From an uncultured Collinsella sp. (GTDB lineage: Bacteria; Actinomycetota; Coriobacteriia; Coriobacteriales; Coriobacteriaceae), in contig UQZC01000091.1 of NCBI GenBank assembly GCA_900545505.1, forward strand, positions 1-6,729: DNA of 6,729 bases, read 5' to 3'. This document shows, in pieces, positions 1-6,286 of the stretch; the first letter of the stretch is position 1, and each line of letters starts with the position of its first letter. The notes beneath the pieces were generated by a model. The model was not told the origin of the DNA. It worked only from the letters and a program-made list of their open reading frames with translations, and ran no database searches. The translations under genes and the position numbers were made by a program.

Positions 1-46
1 TTGGCAGTATCGCCAGCGGCCCCGCTTTTGCACTATACGCTATCCC

Positions 47-1830
47 CTACTCGGCATCCTCGACCTCATACGAATCCGCCTCGGCGGGCTCATCGTTTGC
101 CCCTGTCGCAGCCCCGCGCGCCTCGTCAAACGCCGCCTTCATGGTCTTGTTGCCCCAGGTGAGCTTGCGAATGGTAAGATCGTCGGCCTTCTTGTTGGCT
201 AGACGTAAATTGTTCTCGGAGGACAGCAATGCCTCCTTGGTTTTCTGCAGATGGCTAATCGTCTTGTCAATCTCCTCGATCGCCGTCTGGAACTTACGGC
301 TCGCAAGCTCATAGTTGCGGCCGAAGTCGTTCTTGAACTTCTCCATCTTGGCCTCGAAGTTCGTGACGTCGATGTTCTGCTGCTTGTACTCCGCCAGCTC
401 CTGCTTATAGCGCAGCGAACCCATGGCGGCGTTGCGCAGCAGCGTGATCATGGGAATGAAGAACTGCGGGCGGATCACGTACATCTTCTCATAGCGGTAA
501 CTCACGTCGACTATCCCTGCGTTATAGAGCTCGCTTTCGGGCTCGAGCAGTGTGCAGAGCACCGCGTACTCACAGCCTTTCTGGCGACGATCGTGATCGA
601 GTTTCTTAAAGAAGTCCTCGTTTTTGTGCTTGGTCGCGGTCTCGTCGTTCTCGTTTTTCATCTCGAACATAATCGAAATGACCTCGTTACCGCTTGCGTC
701 GCACTCGCGGAAGATAAAGTCGCCCTTGGTGCCCTCGGACGCATCGTTATCCTTCTCGAAGTACGCGTTAGGAAACGCCGTCATGCGCAGACGGTTAAAC
801 TCGGTCTCGCAGTGCTGCTCGAGCGACTCGCCCACCATCTTGGTGGACAGGCGGACCTTCATGTCCTTAAGGCGCTCAATCTCTTCGTCCTTGTAGCGAA
901 TCAGGTCATCGCTCGCGCGCTTGGCCTGCGCAAGCTCGAGCTCGTGTGCCACCTTGACCTGTTCCTCGCGAGAATCGCGCACCGCCAGCTCGCTCGTCAG
1001 TTTGGCACGCGCCTCATCGCGCTCTCGCTCCGCCGCGGCGACCGCCTCTGACAGGTTCATTTTTGCCATCAGTTCCTGCTCGCGCAGCTGGGCACGCAGG
1101 CCCTCGGCCTCTTGCTCGGACTGAGCCTTTGCGGCGGAAAACTTCTCTTGCACCTTCGCGCGATAGTCAGCAAGCGCGCGCTCGGCCTCACTGCGAGCGG
1201 CATCGAGCTCACGCTGCGACTCTGCCGCGGCAGCGGAAAGCGCCATCTCCTGGGCCTTGTCCGCCGCGGCAAGCCTGGCCTGCAGCTCGGCAATCTGAGC
1301 GTCGCGTGCAGCTAAATCGTTTTGAGCAGCGTTGCGCGCCGCCGACTCGGCAAGCTTTGCTTCGTCATCTTTGCGCCCAAGCTGCGCACGCAGGCTATCA
1401 ATCTCACGCTGGAGTTCGGCATTCTCTTTTTGAGCATTGGCTCGTGCCTCAACCGCCGCGCGCTGGCTTGCACTCTCGCGCTCTGCGGCAGCGCCCTCGA
1501 GCTTAGCGCGCAGCTCGGCAAGCTCAGCATCGCGCTTGGCAACCTCTTGCGCCAGTTTCTGATCCGCAGTGTTCTTCTGCTCGACAAGCTGGGCATTGCG
1601 CTGAGACTTTGCCCACACGACAAACGCTCAGACTTTGCCTGTTGCAAGGCAGCCGTCGAACGCGAGCGCTCAAGCTCCAGCGCCTGCTCACCCTCACGCT
1701 GGACTGCCTTCACACGCTCATCCAGGTCGCGCGAGAACTCGGCATCGCGCACCTGCTTGACGATATCCGCATAGCCGGATGCATCGACCTTAAAAACTTC
1801 GCCGCAATGCGGGCACTTGATCTCGTTCAT
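47..1830 (-). pseudogene. DUF2130 domain protein (PD-(D/E)XK nuclease fold, coiled coil), frameshifted
   Basis: The gene reads in two frames. The 5' part starts at ATG 1830 with GAGGAG 5 nt upstream (1836-1841) and encodes a DUF2130-type N-terminus with a CPHCG knuckle (Cys6, Cys9). After about residue 66 this frame becomes irrelevant and stops at 1312. The rest continues in another frame from about 1618 to the TAG at 47-49. That 523-residue part has a long Ala/Glu/Arg coiled coil (about residues 1-255), then the conserved DUF2130 domain from MVGESLE (261) to about residue 500. Asp300 in KGDF and Glu319-x-Lys321 in FEMKN match a PD-(D/E)XK nuclease core, as in RmuC-related proteins. The frame break falls in a 26-nt period repeat (1599-1639); deleting one period gives one 585-residue protein. 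Molecular role is unknown; DNA metabolism is a fold-based guess. GTG 1618 could start the long part, but no Shine-Dalgarno precedes it. A sequencing error is the alternative to a true pseudogene. Confidence 0.85.
1599..1639. repeat. Near-identical 15-bp direct repeat, 26-nt period, at the frameshift
   Basis: CGCTGAGACTTTGCC (1599-1613) and CGCTCAGACTTTGCC (1625-1639) match at 14 of 15 positions and are separated by 11 nt. The start-to-start distance is 26 nt, which is 2 modulo 3, exactly the shift between the two frames of the DUF2130 gene. Removing one period joins QQAKS to RNAQLVEQK in a continuous coiled coil. This is consistent with a short duplication or repeat-mediated insertion in a coding region. 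Confidence 0.8.
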
Positions 1831-1888
1831 AGCAGCTCCTCGATGGACGCAAATATCAACCGGCTACACTCTACCGCGCCGCGCGGAC

Positions 1889-1923
1889 AAAAAAGGCGCC
1901 GCCGCCATAATGGCAACGGCGCC
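1889..1923 (-). terminator. Intrinsic terminator after the phosphoesterase gene
   Basis: Read on the minus strand, GGCGCCGTTGCC (1923-1912), loop ATTAT and GGCGGCGGCGCC (1906-1895) form a 12-bp stem with two G-U wobbles, followed at once by T6 (1894-1889). On the plus strand the same stem would have two C-A mismatches, so it is oriented for minus-strand transcription. It separates the phosphoesterase gene from the DUF2130 gene. Its first six bases are also the last arm of the neighbouring 22-bp hairpin. Confidence 0.85.
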
Positions 1924-1970
1924 AGAACCACCACAAAGGTGCCTGTCCCCTTTGTGGTGGCTCTGGCGCC
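1918..1970 (-). repeat. 22-bp hairpin with 9-nt loop directly after a stop codon (REP-like candidate)
   Basis: Arms 1918-1939 and 1949-1970 are complementary over all 22 positions in a minus-strand transcript, with one G-U wobble; on the plus strand that pair is an A-C mismatch. The loop is 1940-1948. The hairpin begins at the base after the phosphoesterase TAG. It has no T-run of its own and shares GGCGCC at 1918-1923 with the terminator hairpin. The GTGCCTGTCCCC core around the loop resembles, from memory, short palindromic intergenic repeats in other bacteria; no copy-number check was possible. It may be a repeat element or an RNA 3'-end stabiliser. Confidence 0.7.
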
Positions 1971-2516
1971 CTATAACCCAAAGAAGCTAAGAATCTGATC
2001 GCGGCTTACGGGCTTGTACTCGTTGGCATCGAGACCGACATCGTAGCGAAAGATAGGGCGCTCGCGATCGCGGTTGCGTGCGTTGGCGCGGTCACCCCTG
2101 CTGTGGATATGCCCATGCAGCATAATGGCGCCACGTGCCTTGCCGTTCCAGCTGAGCATGGGGTAGTGGCTCATAACCAGACGATGGCCCTTGGCATAGC
2201 CGGGAGCAATCTCCAGGTAATCGCGCACGTCTTCCCAAATCTGCGGTACGTCGGAATCTTCCCAGTCGCCGTCATGGTTACCGCGGATGAGCGTCACGTT
2301 CTGGCATTCGATACGCTCGCGCAGGCGCACCGCCTCCGCCAGGGGCAAACGATAGGTAAAGTCACCCAGAATATAGAGGCGGTCGTCCGCAGCCACGCAC
2401 TCATTGATGGCATCGATGACCTTGCGGTTCATCTCCTCGACCGAGCCAAACGGCCGGTCCATGTCGTGCAAGATATTCGTATCGCCCAGGTGCAAGTCGG
2501 CGGTAAACCACATCAT
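1971..2516 (-). CDS. Calcineurin-like metallophosphoesterase
   Basis: A 181-residue single-domain enzyme of the calcineurin-like metallophosphoesterase superfamily, cytoplasmic by its lack of signal or membrane segments. The metal-binding motifs appear in order: ADLHLG (Asp7, His9), LGDF (Asp52), GNHD (Asn80, His81), SHYP (His117) and HGHIH (His134, His136, His138), so the two-metal site looks intact. The family hydrolyses phosphomono- or diesters; small bacterial members of this size have been linked to cyclic nucleotides or nucleic acids, and the substrate here is unknown. The start at 2516 is preferred because AGGA (2528-2525) lies 8 nt upstream; the in-frame ATG at 2531 lacks a Shine-Dalgarno and would add MRTQT. 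It is the third gene after HIRAN and a small charged protein, 66 nt downstream of the latter, and is followed directly by a hairpin and terminator. Confidence 0.93.
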   Translation of the reverse strand: MMWFTADLHLGDTNILHDMDRPFGSVEEMNRKVIDAINECVAADDRLYILGDFTYRLPLAEAVRLRERIECQNVTLIRGNHDGDWEDSDVPQIWEDVRDYLEIAPGYAKGHRLVMSHYPMLSWNGKARGAIMLHGHIHSRGDRANARNRDRERPIFRYDVGLDANEYKPVSRDQILSFFGL

Positions 2517-2556
2517 CGTCTGTGTCCTCATTTCGCAACGTGTTCAACTCGTGCTA

Positions 2557-2562
2557 AGTATA
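2557..2562 (-). promoter_or_regulatory. Possible -10 box for the phosphoesterase gene
   Basis: TATACT (2562-2557 on the minus strand) lies in the 66-nt gap between the small charged protein gene and the phosphoesterase start, at a plausible distance from the start. No good -35 hexamer is seen 16-18 nt upstream; TTGGAT at 22 nt is too far. Weak evidence for an internal promoter; read-through from the upstream genes is equally possible. Confidence 0.25.
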
Positions 2563-2582
2563 CAGACGCAGCGATGCGGCGG

Positions 2583-2762
2583 TTATCCAAAGAGCCCGCC
2601 GAACAGTCCGCGGCGGCGTTTGTCTTGCTTTTTCGAAGCGTCACTCTGAGTTTTCTTGTCCTGCCGTTTCTTACGATCCTGCTCCAACTCATCGTCGTCG
2701 AGTAGCAGATCCCACTCAAACGGATCGTCTGTCAGATCGAACTGGTCGTCGTCATCAAACAT
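2583..2762 (-). CDS. Small charge-segregated hypothetical protein (59 aa)
   Basis: I do not recognise a family. The 59-residue product has three zones: an acidic N-terminus (residues 1-29, 15 Asp/Glu, with two Trp/Phe-containing patches), a basic middle (30-51, 12 Lys/Arg) and a glycine/leucine/phenylalanine tail, GLFGGLFG. No Cys, signal peptide or convincing membrane helix is seen. The start at 2762 is chosen because GGAGG (2772-2768) lies 5 nt upstream; an in-frame ATG at 2774 would place that Shine-Dalgarno inside the gene. It starts 18 nt after the HIRAN stop, so the two are almost certainly co-transcribed. The composition suggests a mostly disordered partner protein, perhaps binding nucleic acid or a basic protein, but that is inference. 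Confidence 0.75.
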   Translation of the reverse strand: MFDDDDQFDLTDDPFEWDLLLDDDELEQDRKKRQDKKTQSDASKKQDKRRRGLFGGLFG

Positions 2763-2780
2763 GGCCGCCTCCATTGCCGA

Positions 2781-3107
2781 CTAGCGGGCATCCACCACAT
2801 AGAGGCCAACGCGCACCTGGTGCCACGGGCTGCGCTCGGGGGCAACCTGTTGCACGCGGGCCTCAAATACGTCCTCGTGGCCGTAATACATCATCAAGGA
2901 CAGCGGGCCGACCTCGTTTCCCGGAACGTAGCCAAGTTTGGTCTTGCCATAGTAGATCGCAACTGCCTCGGGGTCATGGGGATTATCGCGCTCGGCACAC
3001 AGCGTCAGCTTATCGCCCGCTTTAAGATCGCCCAGAACCAAGGCGCCATCGGCATACTGAAATCCTGCAATGTGAAATGACAGAAGAACACGTGAAGGCT
3101 CGTACAT
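2781..3107 (-). CDS. HIRAN domain protein, stand-alone
   Basis: The 108-residue product is essentially one HIRAN domain. Visible hallmarks are FHIAGFQY (residues 11-18), L-x-x-G-x-x-L-x-L (28-36), the ERDNPHDPEAVAIY block (39-52) and KLGYVPGNE (57-65). HIRAN domains in eukaryotic HLTF/Rad5 helicases bind 3' single-stranded DNA ends; in bacteria they occur alone or fused to nucleases and helicases. Here there is no fused catalytic domain, so it probably acts as a DNA-binding or adaptor protein in the cytoplasm. ATG 3107 follows GAGGAG (3118-3113) by 5 nt, a context identical over 14 nt to that of the DUF2130 gene start. It is the first gene of a likely operon with the 59-residue protein and the phosphoesterase. 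Confidence 0.9.
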   Translation of the reverse strand: MYEPSRVLLSFHIAGFQYADGALVLGDLKAGDKLTLCAERDNPHDPEAVAIYYGKTKLGYVPGNEVGPLSLMMYYGHEDVFEARVQQVAPERSPWHQVRVGLYVVDAR

Positions 3108-3318
3108 AGCAGCTCCTCTAACGGCCGGATAAACCGGTGTGTAACCTTATTGAGAAGTCTACGGTCCCGTGCGGACACAAATACATCCTGTCTGCGTCCT
3201 TCAATCGTTTGCCTCAACGCTTGCGCGACAGAACGCTTGCAGATAAGATAGGAACACGGATGGCACCCGTTGCCGCGGGTCTTGCCAACTCCGATACACG
3301 TTTTCATCGTGAGAAGTG

Positions 3319-3353
3319 GCCGTCTTCGCTTACGCGGGGGCGGCTATTTCATT
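3319..3353 (+). other. Plus-strand hairpin over the 3' end of the small peptide gene (possible antisense terminator)
   Basis: In a plus-strand RNA, GCCGTCTTCGC (3319-3329) and GCGGGGGCGGC (3334-3344) pair over 11 positions around loop TTAC, with three U-G wobbles. In a minus-strand RNA these become C-A mismatches, so the structure favours a plus-strand transcript. It is followed by TATTTCATT, a poor U-tract. It ends inside the stop codon of the 27-codon ORF on the other strand, where an antitoxin RNA of a type I system would overlap. No strong plus-strand promoter was found upstream, so this stays a suggestion. Confidence 0.3.
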
Positions 3354-3427
3354 CGGCCGATAAACAGACCGAGTTCGATAGCCGCAATCAACAACGCCAA
3401 TAACGAAATAACATCGCTTACGTTCAT
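3344..3427 (-). CDS. 27-aa hydrophobic peptide, type I toxin-like
   Basis: ATG 3427 to TAG 3346-3344 encodes a 27-residue peptide: short polar start (MNVSD), one hydrophobic segment (about residues 6-24, Leu/Ile/Ala-rich with one Glu at 18) and a charged end (GRMK). This is the layout of single-helix small membrane peptides, including Fst/TxpA-like and holin-like type I toxins, although it is shorter than most named members and I cannot place it in a family. AAGGG (3439-3435) stands 7 nt before the ATG. That Shine-Dalgarno is one arm of a 6-bp hairpin, as in toxin mRNAs with blocked translation. The gene is isolated, downstream of the aldehyde dehydrogenase terminator. It might instead be a membrane-protein subunit or regulator peptide. 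Confidence 0.6.
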   Translation of the reverse strand: MNVSDVISLLALLIAAIELGLFIGRMK

Positions 3428-3433
3428 ACCAAA

Positions 3434-3448
3434 TCCCTTCTAAAGGGA
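3434..3448 (-). promoter_or_regulatory. Hairpin sequestering the Shine-Dalgarno of the 27-aa ORF
   Basis: On the minus strand TCCCTT-TAG-AAGGGA forms a perfect 6-bp stem with a 3-nt loop. The 3' arm is the AAGGGA Shine-Dalgarno, 6 nt before the ATG at 3427. Folding would hide the ribosome binding site. This is seen directly; the regulatory effect is inferred from known type I toxin mRNAs. Confidence 0.55.
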
Positions 3449-3490
3449 GTTGGCCCATCCGTGCTCCATAACAGTAGTCTAACGCAAAAT

Positions 3491-3524
3491 GCAGGTAATA
3501 GGAACACTTGTTCGTATTACCTGC
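3491..3524 (-). terminator. Hairpin terminator after the aldehyde dehydrogenase gene
   Basis: GCAGGTAATA (3491-3500) pairs with TATTACCTGC (3515-3524), then a G-G mismatch, then GAACA (3502-3506) pairs with TGTTC (3509-3513): a 34-nt near-perfect palindrome starting 8 nt after the dehydrogenase stop. On the minus strand it is followed by ATTTTGCGTT, a short T-run; on the plus strand by GCCCTTTT. It probably ends minus-strand transcription and could work in both directions. Confidence 0.75.
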
Positions 3525-3532
3525 GCCCTTTT

Positions 3533-4912
3533 CTAATGCACAAACATGCGCACGAACTTGTGCTTCCAGCTTGCGTAGGGCGCATACCGAAACGGCACGT
3601 CCAGCCAAGTTGCCTTGTTCACGATGCTCTTCTTGTGGCTAAACGTATCGAAGCTCTCGCGTCCATGGTACTGCCCCATACCGCTCGCGCCCATGCCGCC
3701 AAAGCCCATATGGCTCGTAGCCAAGTGCATGATCGTGTCGTTGACACAGCCGCCGCCAAAGGGCACGTAGCGCACAAAGCGTTGCTGAACCGAACGGTCC
3801 TGGCTAAAGATATACAGGGCCAGCGGCGTCGGACGATCCGTAATAAACGTCTCGGCCTCGTCTAGGCTCTCAAACGTCAGCACCGGCAAGATGGGACCGA
3901 AGATCTCCTCCTGCATCACGGCGTCATCGGGGGTCACGCCGTCTAGGATCGTCGGCTCAATCTTGAGCGACGACTCGCGCGCCGTGCCTCCCAGCACGAC
4001 CTTATCGGGATCGATCAGCCCGCGCACGCGCGCAAAATGCTTGGCGTTGACGATATGCCCGTAGTCCTCGTTATCGAGCGGATGCTCGCCAAACATACGG
4101 CGGGCCTCTTCCCTGATGAGGTCCAGCAGCTCGTCGTGCACGCGCGCATCGATCAGCAGGTAGTCGGGCGCCACGCAGGTCTGCCCCACGTTGAGCCATT
4201 TACCAAAGGCGATACGCCGCGCCGCAACCTTCAAGTTTGCCGTCGCATCCACGATGCAGGGGCTCTTGCCGCCCAGCTCAAGCGTCACGGGCGTGAGGTT
4301 TTTACTCGCGCGCTCCATGACGAGCTTGCCGACCGGAACGCTACCGGTAAAGAAGATCTTGTCCCAGCACTCATCGAGCAACGCTTCGTTCTCGGCGCGC
4401 CCGCCCTCGACAACCGTCACCAGGCGCGGATCAAATGCCTCTTCACAGATTTGCTTGAGCACCGCGCTCGATGCCGGAGCATAGGCACTCGGCTTGATGA
4501 CCACGGTATTGCCCGCGGCAAGGGCGCCGGCGAGCGGCTCGAGTGTTAGCAAAAACGGGTAGTTCCACGGAGCCATGATGAGCGTGACGCCATAGGGCAC
4601 GGCTTGCGTTTTGCACGCGCTCACGGCGTTGGCAAGGTCACACGGACGCAGGCGCGGACGACTCCATCGAGCCACGTGAGCGATCTGATGACGAATCTCG
4701 GAAAGCGACGTGCCGATCTCGCACATATATGCCTCGTCATGCGACTTTCCCAAATCGGTCTTGAGTGCATGGGCAATATCGGCCTCGTGCGCCCGTACCG
4801 CATCGCGTAAACTCACGAGCGCGCGACGTCGGGCATCAACATCAAACGTAGCGTGCGTTTTAAAGTAAGTGCGCTGATCGCCGACGATGCGCGCAATTTC
4901 CTCGGTGTTCAT
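3533..4912 (-). CDS. Aldehyde dehydrogenase, class 3-like
   Basis: A 459-residue NAD(P)-dependent aldehyde dehydrogenase oxidising an aldehyde to its acid. All catalytic landmarks are present: APWNYP (Asn117), VVIKPS (Lys140), FFTGS (187-191), LELGGKSP with general base Glu212, GQTCVAPDY with nucleophile Cys246, and EEIFGP (Glu336). The short N-terminus, length of about 460 residues, GGGCVND near 386-392 and the SHKKSI...WLDVPFRYAPY end fit the ALDH3 group, which takes medium-chain, long-chain or aromatic aldehydes in other organisms. The C-terminus ends in a basic stretch without a clear membrane helix, so a soluble enzyme is likely. AGGAGG (4923-4918) lies 5 nt before ATG and overlaps the TAG of the alcohol dehydrogenase gene 9 bp upstream, indicating co-transcription and probably coupled translation. 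The pair suggests aldehyde handling; the true substrate is not determined. Confidence 0.96.
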   Translation of the reverse strand: MNTEEIARIVGDQRTYFKTHATFDVDARRRALVSLRDAVRAHEADIAHALKTDLGKSHDEAYMCEIGTSLSEIRHQIAHVARWSRPRLRPCDLANAVSACKTQAVPYGVTLIMAPWNYPFLLTLEPLAGALAAGNTVVIKPSAYAPASSAVLKQICEEAFDPRLVTVVEGGRAENEALLDECWDKIFFTGSVPVGKLVMERASKNLTPVTLELGGKSPCIVDATANLKVAARRIAFGKWLNVGQTCVAPDYLLIDARVHDELLDLIREEARRMFGEHPLDNEDYGHIVNAKHFARVRGLIDPDKVVLGGTARESSLKIEPTILDGVTPDDAVMQEEIFGPILPVLTFESLDEAETFITDRPTPLALYIFSQDRSVQQRFVRYVPFGGGCVNDTIMHLATSHMGFGGMGASGMGQYHGRESFDTFSHKKSIVNKATWLDVPFRYAPYASWKHKFVRMFVH

Positions 4913-4921
4913 GGCACCCTC

Positions 4922-6142
4922 CTAGTTCTCGTCCTCAAACATACCACCCGCGACGACCTCGTACATACGCTCGAGCTCCAAGCGGTCCATCAAAAGCGGA
5001 ACGGGGTACAGCGGATTGGCCTCGGCATCGGCATGCGCCGCCATCTCGGGAATGTCGGAGCGGCGAATGCCCGAGACATATTTGGGGATTCCCAGGATCT
5101 CGTTCATGCGGTCGACCCAATCGAAAAAGGCCTCGGCCGCAAGACTATCCTGCGCGGTAGCCGGCGCAATGCCCGCCATGCGAGCAAGATCGGCAAGCTT
5201 GGGGGCGGCGGCGTCACCATAAGCGCGAAGCATGTGCGGCAGGATGATCGCGTTGGCCAAACCGTGCGGAATTCCGTATCGGCCGCCCAGACTGTGCGCG
5301 ATGGCATGCACATATCCGACATAGGAGCGGGTAAACGCAACGCCCGCCTTATACGCCGCCGAAAGCATATTGCGACGAGCGCGCATGTCGTCACCATGCT
5401 CATAGGCCTCGAGCAAATTGTCGTGGATAAGCTGCACCGCCTGTCGCGCCATCTTGCGCGTATAGGGCGTGGTGCTTCGCCCGATAAAGGCCTCAACGGC
5501 ATGCGTCAGGGCGTCCATGCCCGTCTGCCCCGTAATGGAAGCGGGCAAGCCGCACGTAAACTCGGGGTCGTGGACTGCAAAACGCGGGATGAGCACAAAG
5601 TCGTTAATGGGGTATTTGTAGTGCGTCCCGTCATCGGTAATTACCGCCGCAAGCGTGACTTCGCTTCCCGTACCGGCGGTAGTGGGAACGGCGATGAGCA
5701 GCGGCAGGCGACGATGAATCCGCAGCAGGCCGCGCATCTTGTTGATGGGCTTGTTTGGCTGCGCAATGCGTGCGCCTACGCCCTTGGCGCAGTCCATGGC
5801 TGATCCTCCGCCAAAGCCGATAATGGCCTGGCAGGCGCTCTCTCGATACAGGGACGCCGCCTCCTCCACATTCGAGACCGTGGGATTCGCACGCGTTTCG
5901 GCATAGACCGTAACGCCAATCCCCTGAGCCGTAAGCGCACGCTCGAGTGATGCCGTGAGTCCCAAACGTGCAATGCCGGGATCCGTCACGATAAGGACCT
6001 TCTGGATCGAGCGCTTTTGAAGCACCGCGGGCACATCCTCGGCATGCTCTAAAATGTGCGGCTCGGTATAGGGCAGGATCGGCAATGCAATGCGAAAAAC
6101 CGTCTGATATGTTCGGCACCAGGCACGACGGGCTAGATGCAT
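4922..6142 (-). CDS. Iron-containing (type III) alcohol dehydrogenase
   Basis: A 406-residue member of the iron-type alcohol dehydrogenase family, reducing aldehydes or ketones, or oxidising alcohols, with NAD(P)H. The N-terminal Rossmann-like half shows VLIVTD (49-54), GFGGGSAMDCAKG (109-121) and PTTAGTGSE (153-161). The C-terminal half has the metal ligands in the FucO-like spacing: Asp210 and His214 in GMDALTHAVEA, His279 in VHAIAH and His293 in IPHGLANA. The first 30 residues (CRTYQTVFRIALPILPY) form a family-typical N-terminal extension that lengthens it beyond the usual 380-390 residues. ATG 6142 has GGAG (6154-6151) 8 nt upstream. It leads an operon with the aldehyde dehydrogenase and diverges from rubrerythrin; two operator-like repeats lie upstream. 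Physiological substrate is unassigned. Confidence 0.95.
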   Translation of the reverse strand: MHLARRAWCRTYQTVFRIALPILPYTEPHILEHAEDVPAVLQKRSIQKVLIVTDPGIARLGLTASLERALTAQGIGVTVYAETRANPTVSNVEEAASLYRESACQAIIGFGGGSAMDCAKGVGARIAQPNKPINKMRGLLRIHRRLPLLIAVPTTAGTGSEVTLAAVITDDGTHYKYPINDFVLIPRFAVHDPEFTCGLPASITGQTGMDALTHAVEAFIGRSTTPYTRKMARQAVQLIHDNLLEAYEHGDDMRARRNMLSAAYKAGVAFTRSYVGYVHAIAHSLGGRYGIPHGLANAIILPHMLRAYGDAAAPKLADLARMAGIAPATAQDSLAAEAFFDWVDRMNEILGIPKYVSGIRRSDIPEMAAHADAEANPLYPVPLLMDRLELERMYEVVAGGMFEDEN

Positions 6143-6160
6143 AAAGGAAACTCCCTCATT

Positions 6161-6240
6161 TGTTGATTGGTCAACATTTGCTCGACCGATTGTACTCAGC
6201 GACGGTCAAAGACGGCCTGCCAATCGTTAATCAATCAACA
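6161..6240 (-). promoter_or_regulatory. Paired operator-like inverted repeats upstream of the alcohol dehydrogenase gene
   Basis: TGTTGATTGGTCAACA (6161-6176) is a perfect 6+4+6 inverted repeat. CGTTAATCAATCAACA (6225-6240) is a degraded version with the same GTTnA/TCAACA half-sites. They lie 64 bp apart, about six helical turns, so both face the same side of the helix. A TACAAT -10-like hexamer (6194-6189) sits between them without a clear -35. The layout fits repression, possibly with looping, by a dimeric regulator of TetR type or similar; no regulator gene is in the window. Confidence 0.5.
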
Positions 6241-6286
6241 TCTTCATATCTCAAAATTGTTTTATTAAAAATCATTCCTAATAGGC

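Noticed and set aside
12..30. AGCGG-CC-CCGCT palindrome followed by TTTT at the left edge, as a plus-strand terminator
   Set aside because: Only a 4-bp stem remains after allowing a minimal loop, and any upstream plus-strand gene is outside the window.
251..1506. Several long plus-strand frames opposite the DUF2130 gene
   Set aside because: They are antisense frames created by the GC-rich, Ala/Glu/Arg-rich coiled-coil codons; compositions are low-complexity and no start signals fit.
1590..1640. Programmed ribosomal frameshift in the DUF2130 gene
   Set aside because: No slippery heptamer with downstream structure is seen, whereas a repeat of exactly 26 nt explains the shift fully.
3005..3307. 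A 100-codon minus-strand frame beginning MKTCIGVG
   Set aside because: No Shine-Dalgarno precedes the start, it overlaps about 100 bp of the well-supported HIRAN gene in another frame, and no domain is recognised. The part outside HIRAN (3108-3307) might still be worth a conservation check.
3137..3403. Plus-strand frame of 88 codons in the gene-poor interval
   Set aside because: No ribosome binding site, no recognisable domain, and it runs antisense through the better-supported 27-codon ORF.
4853..5803. A 316-codon plus-strand frame opposite the alcohol dehydrogenase gene
   Set aside because: The minus-strand gene has complete family motifs and metal ligands over the same bases; the antisense product matches nothing recognisable.
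6255..6285. AT-rich stretch as a Fur or PerR box for rubrerythrin
   Set aside because: No inverted repeat close to the 15-19 bp consensus could be aligned; the AT richness is explained by the promoter region.
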